DNA of 49,230 bases, taken from the NCBI GenBank assembly GCA_934086145.1, contig CAKOHV010000012.1, positions 1 through 49,230 on the forward strand, written 5' to 3'. The stretch comes from an uncultured Bacilli bacterium (GTDB lineage Bacteria > Bacillota_I > Bacilli_A > RF39 > UBA660). The translations under genes were made by a program, and so were the position numbers. A model generated the notes under the pieces. That model was not told the DNA's origin. It saw only the letters and a program-made list of their open reading frames with translations, and searched no databases. This document shows, piece after piece, positions 8,886 through 18,199 of this stretch; position 1 is the stretch's first letter; each line of letters begins with the position of its first letter.

Positions 8886-9116
8886 AAAACCAACTATCTG
8901 ACGATAGAAGGCCCAACTTATAAAAGCTATAAGTAGAAAAAGCCAATATAAAGGATTTTTTAAAGCTAATTTTTCAACTAGTCCTCAGCCAAAGTTGTTC
9001 ATTTTTTTACCTCAATTCACTACTTTAAGATTATTTTAACATAAAGTTAGGCTTGAGATGTATTTTTTTTAAGTTGATATACACACTATTTTTTTAATCC
9101 AAACTAAGTTGGTTCC

Positions 9117-10025
9117 TTAATGTTTTAATAGAGCTTCTTTTAATTTATCATAAGTTTTAGTTTTTATTTGAGCTTGAGCCTTTAATTTTTCAAACTCAGT
9201 ATTGAGCAAGATGAATTCTTCTTTAGCATTCATGGCATGATCGGAAATACAAAGTTGACCAATAAAGTTAGAGAACATAAAACGATAAATGAACGCACAA
9301 AGAGCTTTTTTATTGACGCAATTTTCATATTCACCTTTAGGAATAATTTCGTACCCTAGCTTTTTTAAAACGTCATACCCTTCAATAATTGCATCCATAA
9401 TTAACAAAGAATAAGCTTTGTCCTTTTTTAATAATTTTAAATTACCATTTACTTGGTAGCTAGCAAAAACTAAAGGTAGAACTGCACATGCGTGTGTTTT
9501 AAGATAATCATTCATCTTATTTTCAATGATATCTTTTATTTTAGTTTGTTTAAATATTGACTTAATGAATTCATTATCAGTATCTTGACCATCCGTACGA
9601 CCAATCATAATTTTATTTAAACAGATGGAACTGATATAACCATCCTCTTTCTTTCCAGCAGCCATAAAGAAAGCAAATAAAACATTTTTATGAGGAATGT
9701 TTTGGTATTTTTCAGCATTCATGTTGTTACCAACAAAAATAATATTTTGGCTTTTATTAGACTCAACTATAGGAACAATACTATCTAAATTAGAGAATCT
9801 TGAAACAACAAAGATGGCATCATAAATATCATCTTCCTTTAATTTATTAATTATTTTAAAATGATCGATGGTTTTCGAACCAAATTTATGTTTTATGATA
9901 AGTCCATCATTATGTAAAGCCTCATAGGTTTTACCACGAGCCAAAATAGTTATGTCATTTTCTTTTTTTAAAGAATGAGCTAAATTTGAACCAAGAACAC
10001 CAGCACCAATAATTAATATTTTCAA
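9117..10025 (-). CDS. Ketopantoate reductase-like (ApbA/PanE family) oxidoreductase
   Basis: About 302 residues: N-terminal Rossmann fold with the NADP motif KILIIGAGVLGSNLA, a central AIFVVSRFSN segment and a helical C-terminal domain, as in 2-dehydropantoate 2-reductases. True PanE reduces ketopantoate to pantoate for CoA synthesis. This one lacks the clear NG-hxxE pattern and no pan genes are nearby, so it may be one of the many family members with an unknown substrate. The ATG at 10034 overlaps the GGAAGG site, while a TTG at 10025 sits 8 nt after it and starts exactly at the Rossmann strand, so TTG is preferred. Confidence 0.75.
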   Translation of the reverse strand: MKILIIGAGVLGSNLAHSLKKENDITILARGKTYEALHNDGLIIKHKFGSKTIDHFKIINKLKEDDIYDAIFVVSRFSNLDSIVPIVESNKSQNIIFVGNNMNAEKYQNIPHKNVLFAFFMAAGKKEDGYISSICLNKIMIGRTDGQDTDNEFIKSIFKQTKIKDIIENKMNDYLKTHACAVLPLVFASYQVNGNLKLLKKDKAYSLLIMDAIIEGYDVLKKLGYEIIPKGEYENCVNKKALCAFIYRFMFSNFIGQLCISDHAMNAKEEFILLNTEFEKLKAQAQIKTKTYDKLKEALLKH

Positions 10026-10231
10026 GTAAATCATCCTTCCATATTTTTTCTTCGATAAGTTCTATATTCTCTCAAAATTATCATTATAATACTCAAGTGA
10101 AACTATTATAGCATAATCACAAAAATTATTATCATTTGACCACAATATATGAAAGGTTTGTTGATAGTAATAAGATATTTAAAGCTTTTCAGAACTTTTC
10201 ATGTTAAAATTATTATAGAAAGGTTGTGAAG

Positions 10232-10763
10232 ATGAAATAACTAAGATAGTTTTTGGAATTATGTTATCATTAGGAACAATTATATTATTTTTTATAGCTT
10301 TTAAATTCTTTTATAAATATTTAATTCAAGAGAAAAAATGTACTAGTAAAGTTAAAGGATTGTAAAAAGATATACTTTATTTAGTTATGGTGGAGAAAAT
10401 AGTCCTATTTGCTTACCAGTTGTCTTTTATGAAGTTAATAATAAAGAATATAAAGTAGTTGGGCCAGAATATAAGGCCTATAAAATAATAACAAAGAGTC
10501 TTCCTAGTCATAGTAATATGGAATATAAAGAGGAAAAGCAAGTTTTAACCATAAGTAGAATAGCCAATTCTTTTGTTGATATTGTTAAAAATCCCCTAGT
10601 AGAATTATACCCGGTTGGGTCAGAAATAGATGTATATTATAATCCTGATAATCCTAAATTAGCTTATGTTTTAAGATATTGTAATAAGAAATGGGAATTT
10701 TGGTTAACTTTTTTGGGTGGTGTTTTGGTTTTAGTATTAGATATAATTATTTTATTTATGTGA
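10232..10763 (+). pseudogene. Frameshifted DUF3592-like membrane protein
   Basis: Conceptual reading across three segments gives one protein: an N-terminal helix (VFGIMLSLGTIILFF), a beta-rich middle (YTLFSYGGENSPICLPVVF) and a C-terminal segment with VDVYYNPDNP-like sequence (IDVYYNPDNPKLAYVLR) typical of DUF3592, then a second helix. The ATG at 10232 is followed at once by a TAA because an A tract is one base short (ATGAAATAACT). A second frame change lies near 10363-10370. Only the last part (from about 10518) is a long open frame. It probably decayed by small indels, unless both shifts are sequence errors. Confidence 0.65.
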
Positions 10764-10772
10764 GGAATGTTT

Positions 10773-11171
10773 ATGGATAAAAATGAAGAAAAGTTAGAAA
10801 CAAAGAATTCAGTTAATGAGATACAAGAAGATGATAAAAAAAAGGAAAAGTTAAGCTTACCCTTTCTAATATGCTATATCCTTAATTTGGGGATGCTCAT
10901 TATAACAATTATTTCAGATATTGACTTTATCACTTTTGATGGAAATGGTAAAAGTGTGTTTAATAACGTTGTTGCTAGTATGGCTCTTGGATATTTTGCA
11001 ATTATGTTTTTTGCAACATCAATTTTAATGATGATTTTGACAGTAATTTTAGGAATATTAAATAAAAACAAAATTACTAATCAAACTTTAAAAAAGAAAA
11101 TCAATAAAATGCTTTGGGTGCTTGGAATTGGCCATGCCATTGTAATATTCTTATTTGTTTGGATGTTTTAA
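10773..11171 (+). CDS. Small membrane protein, three predicted TM helices
   Basis: 132 residues: a charged N-terminal ~30 residues (Lys/Glu/Asp), then hydrophobic segments near residues 31-50, 68-95 and 112-132. No family recognised. ATG at 10773 is chosen because GAGG (10762-10765) lies 7 nt before it; that site overlaps the TGA of the upstream DUF3592 remnant, so the two were once translationally coupled. A strong bidirectional terminator follows. Confidence 0.6.
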   Translation: MDKNEEKLETKNSVNEIQEDDKKKEKLSLPFLICYILNLGMLIITIISDIDFITFDGNGKSVFNNVVASMALGYFAIMFFATSILMMILTVILGILNKNKITNQTLKKKINKMLWVLGIGHAIVIFLFVWMF

Positions 11172-11267
11172 ATCATTTAAATATCATTTAGACTATAATA
11201 AAAGGAGAATTATTTAATAGTTAATTATATAAAGTTGGCTAATTTTATTAGGACAATTCTTTCATAT

Positions 11268-11301
11268 AAAAATCTTTCCATGAGTTTATGGAAAGATTTT
11301 T
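11268..11301. terminator. Bidirectional terminator
   Basis: A 14-bp perfect stem (AAAAATCTTTCCAT at 11268-11281, ATGGAAAGATTTTT at 11288-11301) with loop GAGTTT, having A and T runs on both sides. It separates the plus-strand gene ending at 11171 from the minus-strand gene ending at 11376. Confidence 0.88.
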
Positions 11302-11375
11302 TATTTTAGATACTTAAAAATGACTCAAGTAATAAAACAAAATTTTTAACATCTTTTGCTACTCTATCATATTTT

Positions 11376-12530
11376 TTATCTACTTTTACCTTTGATAGTT
11401 AAAGTATCAGGATCAACATGGTATATTTCGACACCTGGCTTTTTTATATCACTATTACCATAAACTAACCAGATAGCATCTTTACTATTAGGTGGCAAGG
11501 TATCATAACCGTCAGTAAAAATTATTTTAATAGTAGATTTTTTACTAAAAGAATTTATAGCTGTGGAAAAATCAGTCCCACCTCGTCCTTTAATCTCAAA
11601 ATTATCTAAATCAGCTACATTCCTGATATTTTGAAAGCCATAAAATTCAGTATCAAAGCACCCTACTTTCAGGCTAAAATCATCAAAAATATTTTTACAT
11701 TCGCGTAAAAAAGCTTTAACAAGATTATCGTCAACACTACCACTTGTATCTATTAAAATTTCTACCGTAGGTTTACGAATCAACTCGTAAGGATACTTAT
11801 AAATTCCTTCATCATCAAAGTAACCATTATATAAATTGTAGTCAGCAGAAACAACTTTTTTCCTTTTACGTTGTAAAATACTTTTCCAATCAAGGACCGA
11901 TGAAGCTTCGCCAACATTAGCTATGTTATTTTGAAATTCTTGTTGTTTTTCTTGCTCAGCAACAAATTTTTGATTATCATCATGAATTATTTTTTTATTT
12001 ATTTCAGTTATATTGTGTTCATTAATATCCGGTAAATCTTTTTCAAAATCATTAGTTTGTTCTTCATTCCAATGTTCATGTGTAGCTATTTTTTTAGTAT
12101 CTTTTTTCTGGCGATACTTCGACATTATTTCATCACAATCTGGTCTGTTTTTAACAATATCATAGTATTCTTCGGCCGAAAAAGAGATGGCATCAGGACA
12201 ATTAATAACCCCATCAATTAGAGGAAAGCCATTTTTTACTAAAATTTGATTAGCGACCGCGTCAGTAGCATAATTCCATATTTCAGGGTCACGATCTTGA
12301 CGACGAGAAAGATGTTTTAAAGTAATATGCGCCAATTCATGGGCTATAACAAAGGCCTGCTGGTTTTTAGTTAACTTTTCAAGAAATTCTGAATTATAAA
12401 AAATAATACTTCCTGTCGTACAAGCTGTTGCAATACTCTTATCTTCAATAAACTTAATGTGCCCAATTAAAATTCTAAAGACTGGGAAAAAAATTAAAGT
12501 TCGATCAATGACAGACTCAATGCTAATCAT
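11376..12530 (-). CDS. Metallopeptidase-like/vWA domain protein of a MoxR cassette
   Basis: About 384 residues with the DUF2201-like plan. An N-terminal metallopeptidase-like part carries HELAH (residues ~64-68) followed by LKH. A charged linker leads to a C-terminal von Willebrand A domain with the metal-site motif LIDTSGSVD and a later GRGGTDF. Such proteins pair with MoxR-type AAA+ ATPases, which remodel client complexes through the vWA partner. Here the ATPase lies two genes upstream on the same strand. The start (ATG 12530, or TTG 12533) overlaps the end of the small middle gene and lacks its own ribosome site, so translation is coupled. Client unknown. Confidence 0.82.
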   Translation of the reverse strand: MISIESVIDRTLIFFPVFRILIGHIKFIEDKSIATACTTGSIIFYNSEFLEKLTKNQQAFVIAHELAHITLKHLSRRQDRDPEIWNYATDAVANQILVKNGFPLIDGVINCPDAISFSAEEYYDIVKNRPDCDEIMSKYRQKKDTKKIATHEHWNEEQTNDFEKDLPDINEHNITEINKKIIHDDNQKFVAEQEKQQEFQNNIANVGEASSVLDWKSILQRKRKKVVSADYNLYNGYFDDEGIYKYPYELIRKPTVEILIDTSGSVDDNLVKAFLRECKNIFDDFSLKVGCFDTEFYGFQNIRNVADLDNFEIKGRGGTDFSTAINSFSKKSTIKIIFTDGYDTLPPNSKDAIWLVYGNSDIKKPGVEIYHVDPDTLTIKGKSR

Positions 12531-12894
12531 CAATTACAACCAAAAGACCCAAAAGTTCTTTATCTATATTATCTTTATTACCAGTTACAACTATTTTAGA
12601 ATTATTAGGTAAAGATATCGTTTGATAAGATTTATCTTTAATCATATAAGATAGTTTTTTTTGAATAGCTACATCAATATTGGTCGTATTAATAATGATA
12701 AACATTCTTTGAACATCACTATTATTATTGATAAATGCTTGTAACGAGTCACTAAATGTTAATCGGTTATTGCTATTTATTTCAAAGTTAGGATATTTTT
12801 TTATAATATCTAAAATAGCTTTTTCTTTTAAATATACAGGGCTATTATTTTCAACAATAAAGTGGATATAACGTTTTTCATTTTTACTTTCCAT
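12523..12894 (-). CDS. Small linker protein of the MoxR-vWA cassette, unknown fold
   Basis: A 123-residue protein with no recognised domain. It has alternating hydrophobic/charged strands (YIHFIVEN, RMFIIINTTNID, KIVVTGNKD, LLGLLVVID) that suggest a small alpha/beta fold. It overlaps the ATPase gene upstream and the vWA gene downstream, so it is a fixed member of the three-gene unit, perhaps an adaptor. ATG at 12894 is favoured over the one at 12900 by spacing from AAGGAG. Confidence 0.65.
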   Translation of the reverse strand: MESKNEKRYIHFIVENNSPVYLKEKAILDIIKKYPNFEINSNNRLTFSDSLQAFINNNSDVQRMFIIINTTNIDVAIQKKLSYMIKDKSYQTISLPNNSKIVVTGNKDNIDKELLGLLVVIDD

Positions 12895-14752
12895 AACCAT
12901 TACTCCTTTCTTGTAAAGAATTTTGAGCTAATCTAAGTTTTAGAATATCATCATCAGTATTGTTAATTTCAGTCCATCTTTTTTCAAATAAGGACTTATA
13001 TTCATTTAAATTATTTTGTTCAATAAAGGCTAAAGCATTAGCGATTTCTTCTTCAGTTGTAACGGTCGTAATCAAGCAATTAATAATCATCTGAATACGA
13101 TCGTGGGTTAAATCAAAGACATTAGGTAATGAATTACCTTTGGCAATTTCCTCAACACCAAGTTCAAAATACATGGAAATAAATTTTTCGAATTCGTCCA
13201 GATTTTTTTTATCCATATATGGTTCTAAATAAGGATAAGATTGTATTTCTCTAGCCGCTTTTAACTCTTCACTGATTTTTTGATCCCAACTTCTTGGAGT
13301 TAAACTTAAAGCATAATCATATTGATCATCTTTATCTTTAACATCTTGAATTATTTTATCAGGGAAATTATGTAAATAAGCTTTTACAATAGGATCAATA
13401 TTATTTTTAGACGCCCATTTCAACCAATTGATGGCTTCGGCAGATACTTCTAATCGAGTTAATCTACTGGCAACTTCACCTGAAATATTGAAGGCTGCAT
13501 CAGAATATTCTTCGGTATTTCCAGCTAAGATAATATCAACGTTATTAGGTATTTCCCACCCCGCAATAGTTCGAGGTTCATCTACAATACCATTTATAAA
13601 TACTTGCATATTAGGAGTTAATTTATCAAATTCATCTAAGAATAAAATACATCTTTCAGAATTTTGACGGCATTTAGTGGACATTTCATTTAATTTAACA
13701 TGCCATTCTGGTTCCGTTATTGCGGTACGGCCTTTTTCACTATGTTCAAGAGTTTTATTACCTTCTGTAGTAATTACCTTATCGCCCGGAACAATACTAG
13801 TTTTACCAGTAAAGGTGTCCGGGACAAAGGTAGCTATATTAAAAGATAGACAGTTTTTATTAATGCTTTTAGCAATTTGAGTTTTACCTATTCCAGGATG
13901 TCCGACTAAGTATGGAATTCTTTTACCACCCATTAAGATTCTTTTAATTTTTTGTTCAAAACTAAGTTCTCCTTTTTTTGCACCAAAAGGATTATTAATA
14001 TGGGTACTTTTTTCTTGTTCTTTTTCTGGATGCACCCTCAATTCTTCTGCAAACTCATCACTTTCTAAAAAATTTGATAATGCTGATTCCTCATATCTAC
14101 AGTGTTTTTTTTCAGATAAAAATAAAGGATTACTGCAAATGGCAATACCTGTTTTCCTGTCAACCTTCCATAAAAGTGGAGAAACACATCCTACAAAGGT
14201 TGCTTGAATATCTAAACTATCATCAAATGAACCATCAGCTTTTTTCTTCATGAAAACATATTCTTTTTCAGTTTGTTGATCTTTAAATACACGTAATTGA
14301 GTTTTCTTACCATCACTAGATAAAAGAATAGTTATTTTATGATCGGTTTCAACGATATTTCCCATCATAAGATCCATATTAATTTTTTGTAAATCATCGC
14401 TACTAGCAATTCGAGAAGTTAATCCTCGACCATACTGAATTTCGAAAGCACTCTCATCTTCAGAAATGATTTGACTATCATTTTTAATTTCTTCATAGTG
14501 TATAATTGGTAGAACCTGTGCATAATCATACAGTTCATCTTCTGCGACTTTCATACGTATCCTATAGCAAGCCCCTGCATTTCTACCGATATCATAATCT
14601 TTCAAGGTGATTCTAGTGGAAACATCAAGGTCAATTCCAAAATTTTTAGTTTGATCTAATGTAAAAATTGAGCTATAGTTCTTAATTTGGTTTACAATTT
14701 TCTTTATATCATCATTTTCAAGCATTCTTTTGCTTAAAATACTAAAAGCCAT
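12884..14752 (-). CDS. MoxR-like AAA+ ATPase with long N-terminal extension
   Basis: About 622 residues. The AAA+ module spans ~260-480: Walker A GHPGIGKT (~284-291), Walker B CILFLDEFDK (~368), sensor-1 Asn in ILAGNTEEYSD and a sensor-2-like SRLTRLEV segment; the layout is that of MoxR/AAA_5 ATPases. The first ~250 residues are not a standard MoxR part and may hold a client- or ligand-binding region; the C-terminal ~140 are helical. Start ATG 14752 lies 8 nt after GGAGG. First gene of the cassette with the small protein and the vWA/metallopeptidase-like protein. Homologous ATPase-vWA pairs act in cofactor insertion, stress survival or conflict systems; which applies here is unknown. Confidence 0.85.
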   Translation of the reverse strand: MAFSILSKRMLENDDIKKIVNQIKNYSSIFTLDQTKNFGIDLDVSTRITLKDYDIGRNAGACYRIRMKVAEDELYDYAQVLPIIHYEEIKNDSQIISEDESAFEIQYGRGLTSRIASSDDLQKINMDLMMGNIVETDHKITILLSSDGKKTQLRVFKDQQTEKEYVFMKKKADGSFDDSLDIQATFVGCVSPLLWKVDRKTGIAICSNPLFLSEKKHCRYEESALSNFLESDEFAEELRVHPEKEQEKSTHINNPFGAKKGELSFEQKIKRILMGGKRIPYLVGHPGIGKTQIAKSINKNCLSFNIATFVPDTFTGKTSIVPGDKVITTEGNKTLEHSEKGRTAITEPEWHVKLNEMSTKCRQNSERCILFLDEFDKLTPNMQVFINGIVDEPRTIAGWEIPNNVDIILAGNTEEYSDAAFNISGEVASRLTRLEVSAEAINWLKWASKNNIDPIVKAYLHNFPDKIIQDVKDKDDQYDYALSLTPRSWDQKISEELKAAREIQSYPYLEPYMDKKNLDEFEKFISMYFELGVEEIAKGNSLPNVFDLTHDRIQMIINCLITTVTTEEEIANALAFIEQNNLNEYKSLFEKRWTEINNTDDDILKLRLAQNSLQERSNGYGK

Positions 14753-14886
14753 AATATAATGCACCTCCGTTATTATATTTGCTATTATAATGATAACATA
14801 ATTTTGGAATCATTGTCGTTTTTTTTGAAAATTAGCGGAATTAATTAGATATTTTACAATTAGAAATTAGTTAATTTAATTTATAA

Positions 14887-15045
14887 GGTAGCTTTACTAG
14901 TGACAGTAAAACTTATAGTAGTTATAAATTGATTAAGAAGGCATTTACTATTATAGGTAAGGAAAAGACATTATTAAACTATTTAGGATATGATAAAAAT
15001 AAGATGAATATTTTAAGAAAAAGATTAACTGAGAAAGATTGTTAA
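14887..15045 (+). pseudogene. Orphan C-terminal gene fragment
   Basis: A 52-codon open stretch directly after an in-frame TAA, containing KKAFTIIGKEKTLLNYLGYD and a Lys/Arg-rich end. It has no ribosome site or start, so it looks like the tail of a lost gene. The remaining ~390-bp interval between the ATPase gene and 15154 holds only the two flanking promoters as far as can be seen. Confidence 0.3.
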
Positions 15046-15116
15046 TGGCCAATAATATGAGAAGAATTAAGAAGAATTTGTATTTTAACCACTTCAATTT
15101 CCCTATTTAGATGATA

Positions 15117-15127
15117 CGTGCTATAAT
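15117..15127 (+). promoter_or_regulatory. Extended -10 promoter of the 15154 gene
   Basis: TGC followed by TATAAT (15122-15127) forms an extended -10 element; no good -35 is seen, as is usual for that class. It lies 26 bp before the ATG at 15154. Confidence 0.5.
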
Positions 15128-15153
15128 ATCGACCCGAAGGGAGTTGAAAAAAA

Positions 15154-15624
15154 ATGGAAAACAAAAAATTAACAAGTAGCATGAGTGTTATGCATATCCT
15201 AATGGCAATGTCTGATGGTAATCCTGGGGCGATGAATGTTATATTGAATATGATGAATGATTCACGTAGTTTTATGGATATTTTTCTTTTAGATTCATTA
15301 GGTATAAGAGGGGCAAAAATTTATCTTTTATTTAATGATTGCTGCGAAAAAAATAATGAAAAATTTAAACGTACATTAATGATGTTAAGAAGCGCTGTTT
15401 ATTCCGAAAAAGAAATTAATGCCAACTTCGATTTAATAAAACCTATCCCATTTATTGATGATAGTATAGTAATTGAAGATGTACCTCCATATGGAAATGA
15501 TTTTGGACCAAGTAATAAAAAATGGGCTGAATTTTGTGTGGAAAATAAAGAAGCATTTATATCAAAATTAAGTGAAGCTCTTGAACATCAAGCTGGTCAA
15601 GCAAAAGGACCATCAAAGATTTAA
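15154..15624 (+). CDS. Hypothetical protein, possibly phage/plasmid-type
   Basis: 156 residues, soluble, no recognised domain. It has a compact Met-rich N-terminal part (SDGNPGAMNVILNMM, then FLLDSLGIRGAKIYLLFNDCC) and a helical C-terminus. The N-terminal pattern resembles short proteins of unknown role that I associate with mobile elements, but this is not firm. Good AAGGGAG site, its own extended -10 promoter and its own terminator make it a monocistronic unit in the accessory stretch. Confidence 0.6.
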   Translation: MENKKLTSSMSVMHILMAMSDGNPGAMNVILNMMNDSRSFMDIFLLDSLGIRGAKIYLLFNDCCEKNNEKFKRTLMMLRSAVYSEKEINANFDLIKPIPFIDDSIVIEDVPPYGNDFGPSNKKWAEFCVENKEAFISKLSEALEHQAGQAKGPSKI

Positions 15625-15629
15625 ATTAG

Positions 15630-15666
15630 AAGAATATGGCTGAATAATAGAACATATTCTTTTTTT
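15630..15666 (+). terminator. Terminator of the 15154 gene
   Basis: AAGAATATG (15630-15638) pairs with CATATTCTT (15653-15661), loop 14 nt, followed by a six-T run. Confidence 0.8.
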
Positions 15667-15787
15667 ATGGGATTTATTTAAGTAAAAATTTAAAAATAGC
15701 CAGAAAAAAACAACCTTTTATAGATTGTTTAAACATTTTTAGGTTATAACTGAGTAGATATTTATTATAGATTGACTTTTAGAAGTC

Positions 15788-16369
15788 TTAGAATAATTTC
15801 TTAGTCGGTTCTTCTCCTAATGGAAAGAGTTTTTTGCGATTTTTTAAGACTTTCTTTTCGGATAAATTAGTTCCATTAGCAAATAACCACTTTTCGTATG
15901 CTAAAAAATCTTTTTTACTTTTAATAATAGCATCGCTCATTTCGTCATAATAAATATAGCTAATGGGAGTGATTCTTTGTTTATTACCAATTCCAACGAT
16001 CATTTCACGTTTTATTAAGGAACTAGGAATAGCAAATTCTGGATAATATATTGTCTCAAAATATTGTAAAATACTATCTTTTAGTTCATTAGGAACGCAA
16101 TTTAAATTATATTTTCCCAAACCAAAGTATTTTTTTAATAATTCATCATTAATATCACAAGCTATAATTATGGCATATTTATTGTAGTAGCGATCATTAT
16201 TTAAAGCATCCATGAAAGAAATGGCAGAATCATAATAATAAAAGAAATGTTTATATTGGACATTAGTTTCATATTTAAAAGTATTTTTGCCATGAGGAGC
16301 ATCAGTATAGTTAGGAATTCCTAGCATACAAGCAAGTTCAAGTTCGCTAATACATCTATAAACTATCAT
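15788..16369 (-). CDS. Hypothetical protein, 193 aa
   Basis: Not recognised with certainty. It begins MIVYRCISELELACMLGI and continues with a TFKYE...HFFYYYDSA segment and an AIIIACDI strand. This order (Y-R near the N-terminus, then a T/S-F strand, then an aromatic helix) is loosely like ADP-ribosyltransferase-fold proteins, but the catalytic Glu cannot be placed, so the idea is weak. No membrane segment. It may be a toxin-like or stress protein in this accessory region. Start is ATG after GGGGGA. Confidence 0.55.
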   Translation of the reverse strand: MIVYRCISELELACMLGIPNYTDAPHGKNTFKYETNVQYKHFFYYYDSAISFMDALNNDRYYNKYAIIIACDINDELLKKYFGLGKYNLNCVPNELKDSILQYFETIYYPEFAIPSSLIKREMIVGIGNKQRITPISYIYYDEMSDAIIKSKKDFLAYEKWLFANGTNLSEKKVLKNRKKLFPLGEEPTKKLF

Positions 16370-16485
16370 TAAATATTCCCCCTCAATTTATTCGTTGGAT
16401 ATTATATATCATAATTCGGGAACTTGTCAAAGTCTTTAAATATTGGGAAATACAAGGAGAAGACGAAATTTATTAGCTTTTTTGG

Positions 16486-16510
16486 AAAAAAAATCAGTCA
16501 TTTAGACTGA
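16486..16510 (-). terminator. Terminator of the 16610-17866 gene
   Basis: A 6-bp stem (TCAGTC 16494-16499, GACTGA 16505-16510) followed on the minus strand by eight T. It lies ~100 bp past the stop codon. Confidence 0.6.
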
Positions 16511-16609
16511 AATATATACAAAGTCGTAAATTCATAGGATTTTGTTTAAAAATTACTACTAATAAAGGATTTATAATAGTTAAGTAAATATGTTACCTAT
16601 TCTTTAATA

Positions 16610-17866
16610 TTATTTGGTTAGTTGTAAAGAATATGGATTTATATGTAGTCCTTGTGTCATTTTTAAATCCATCAAACTTTCTTGTTCATCTAGCAAACTG
16701 AAGTCAATCTCATTATTAACATACTTCGTGATGAGGATATTATAAACATTTATTACTTTGGGTAATTTATTTACTTTCATATATCTAAATATGTTATGAA
16801 CTATTTCTGGAGTTATGACAATTCCCTTACAAATCATTTTAGTTTCAACTAATTCGGTTTCATTTATAGGAGTCATTTTGCTAATATTATTTTTCTTTAA
16901 GTAACTACTAATTGTAGTATAAATACCTGTTTCATTGCCAATATTTCGCCAGATGAAATCTTTTAAAGATGAAACAAATTTAGCTTCACATTCTTTAAAA
17001 GGAACCCTTTTGTAAAACTCTAATAAATTAAATTCTGTACCATCTTTTAAATAACCAGTATTAATTCCATAGGCTAAACTTCTAATAGTCATCCCAATAG
17101 CAAAGACTCTTTTTTTATTATTTTCACTAATACATTCTTGATATTGTTTATATAAAAGTGGATTAAGAAATTGAATTAATTTTTCACAATATTGAAAGGT
17201 TTCACTATCAATGCCTAAACTCTTTAAAAAACTATTTTTTAGATAACTTTTATCATCTGTTAAGTAAGTTTTAATAACGTATTCAGCATATAAGTAATTT
17301 TCTAGATAATTGGTTTCTTTTAGAAGTTTTTCAACTTCTGCTCGATAGCGACTATTTTTTACTTGGGTATCAGTAAAAGAATTGATGGTATTACTGATAA
17401 TTTCAAAGTCATTTAAGGCTTCATAAGCTTGAGAAAGTCTTGGGTCATTTAGCCCAAACCTATATAATAAAGAATACTTTTTATTAAATTCTTCTTTATC
17501 TTTAAATTCTTTGAAAACAATTTGAGCCTTTTCTTCAGTACTTAAGTCTGATTTTAAAGTTTGATAAATTTTATTTAAGGTAGCAACTCTTCTTTGTAAT
17601 TCCTCGGCATCACACTTATACCAGTCGCGAAATAAACCTTTTTTTCTGAACTTTTCGTAAATATTTAAAACATTAATTACTTTATCGTTTATATTGAGTC
17701 TAGAAGCACTTCTATATAAGATGTAGTCTTTTAAATCTTTATAAGATATTATTTGCTCAACCTTGACAGACTTTTCTATATCAGATAAATCTGAACTGAA
17801 AATTTCTAATACTGAATCTAGTTCTTCTTCTGTTATATTTTTCTTTTTGAACTTTAAATATGACAT
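16610..17866 (-). CDS. Large helical protein of unknown function
   Basis: 418 residues, nearly all alpha-helical, rich in Lys, Glu, Leu and Tyr, no membrane segment and no known motif. A loose internal unit recurs: acidic helix with EEK, then a hydrophobic V/I patch, then a KDL/KEEF-Y segment (near residues 29-55 and 105-135). The same flavour appears in the 18903-19466 protein, so both may share a repeat. Start ATG 17866 after AGAGGAA. Monocistronic, flanked by intergenic DNA. A lineage-specific gene is likely. Confidence 0.55.
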   Translation of the reverse strand: MSYLKFKKKNITEEELDSVLEIFSSDLSDIEKSVKVEQIISYKDLKDYILYRSASRLNINDKVINVLNIYEKFRKKGLFRDWYKCDAEELQRRVATLNKIYQTLKSDLSTEEKAQIVFKEFKDKEEFNKKYSLLYRFGLNDPRLSQAYEALNDFEIISNTINSFTDTQVKNSRYRAEVEKLLKETNYLENYLYAEYVIKTYLTDDKSYLKNSFLKSLGIDSETFQYCEKLIQFLNPLLYKQYQECISENNKKRVFAIGMTIRSLAYGINTGYLKDGTEFNLLEFYKRVPFKECEAKFVSSLKDFIWRNIGNETGIYTTISSYLKKNNISKMTPINETELVETKMICKGIVITPEIVHNIFRYMKVNKLPKVINVYNILITKYVNNEIDFSLLDEQESLMDLKMTQGLHINPYSLQLTK

Positions 17867-18199
17867 AACTATGTATTCCTCTTTTCTTCTTTTGGGAGTA
17901 AGTACCTTGCTTCTAAGTCAGATAATTTTAGCTTAGTTAACTTTCCTATTGCTCAGCGAACGTTTTATATTATAACACCTTTTATTAGATGAGCGACTAC
18001 CCCTTTTAACATAGTTTTATAAATCGTCATATTACTAAATAGATACTCTTCAAGATGATAGAAGGTCTTTATTATTTGCGGAGAAGACATGCATCGTATA
18101 AAAAAGAAATTTTTTCATAAAAAAAGAACCAAAATGATTCAAATATAAACATTAATGGTGCTTACGATGAAGTCTAATAACTTTTTTTTACTTGTTCGC

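Noticed and set aside
8985..8987. TGA read as tryptophan (Mollicutes code), suggested by NERD codon 6 and the TGA in the ISL3-like fragment
   Set aside because: Several genes end cleanly at TGA (kinase at 1402, LRR-transglutaminase at 21969, spoVAD overlapping spoVAE as ATGA, the thioredoxin-like gene at 34118), so TGA is a stop here.
11171..11376. Possible small gene between 11171 and 11376
   Set aside because: Only the bidirectional terminator is supported; no start with a ribosome site.
15788..16369. ADP-ribosyltransferase toxin call for the 193-residue protein
   Set aside because: Only a loose resemblance; the catalytic Glu and Ser-Thr-Ser motifs cannot be placed.
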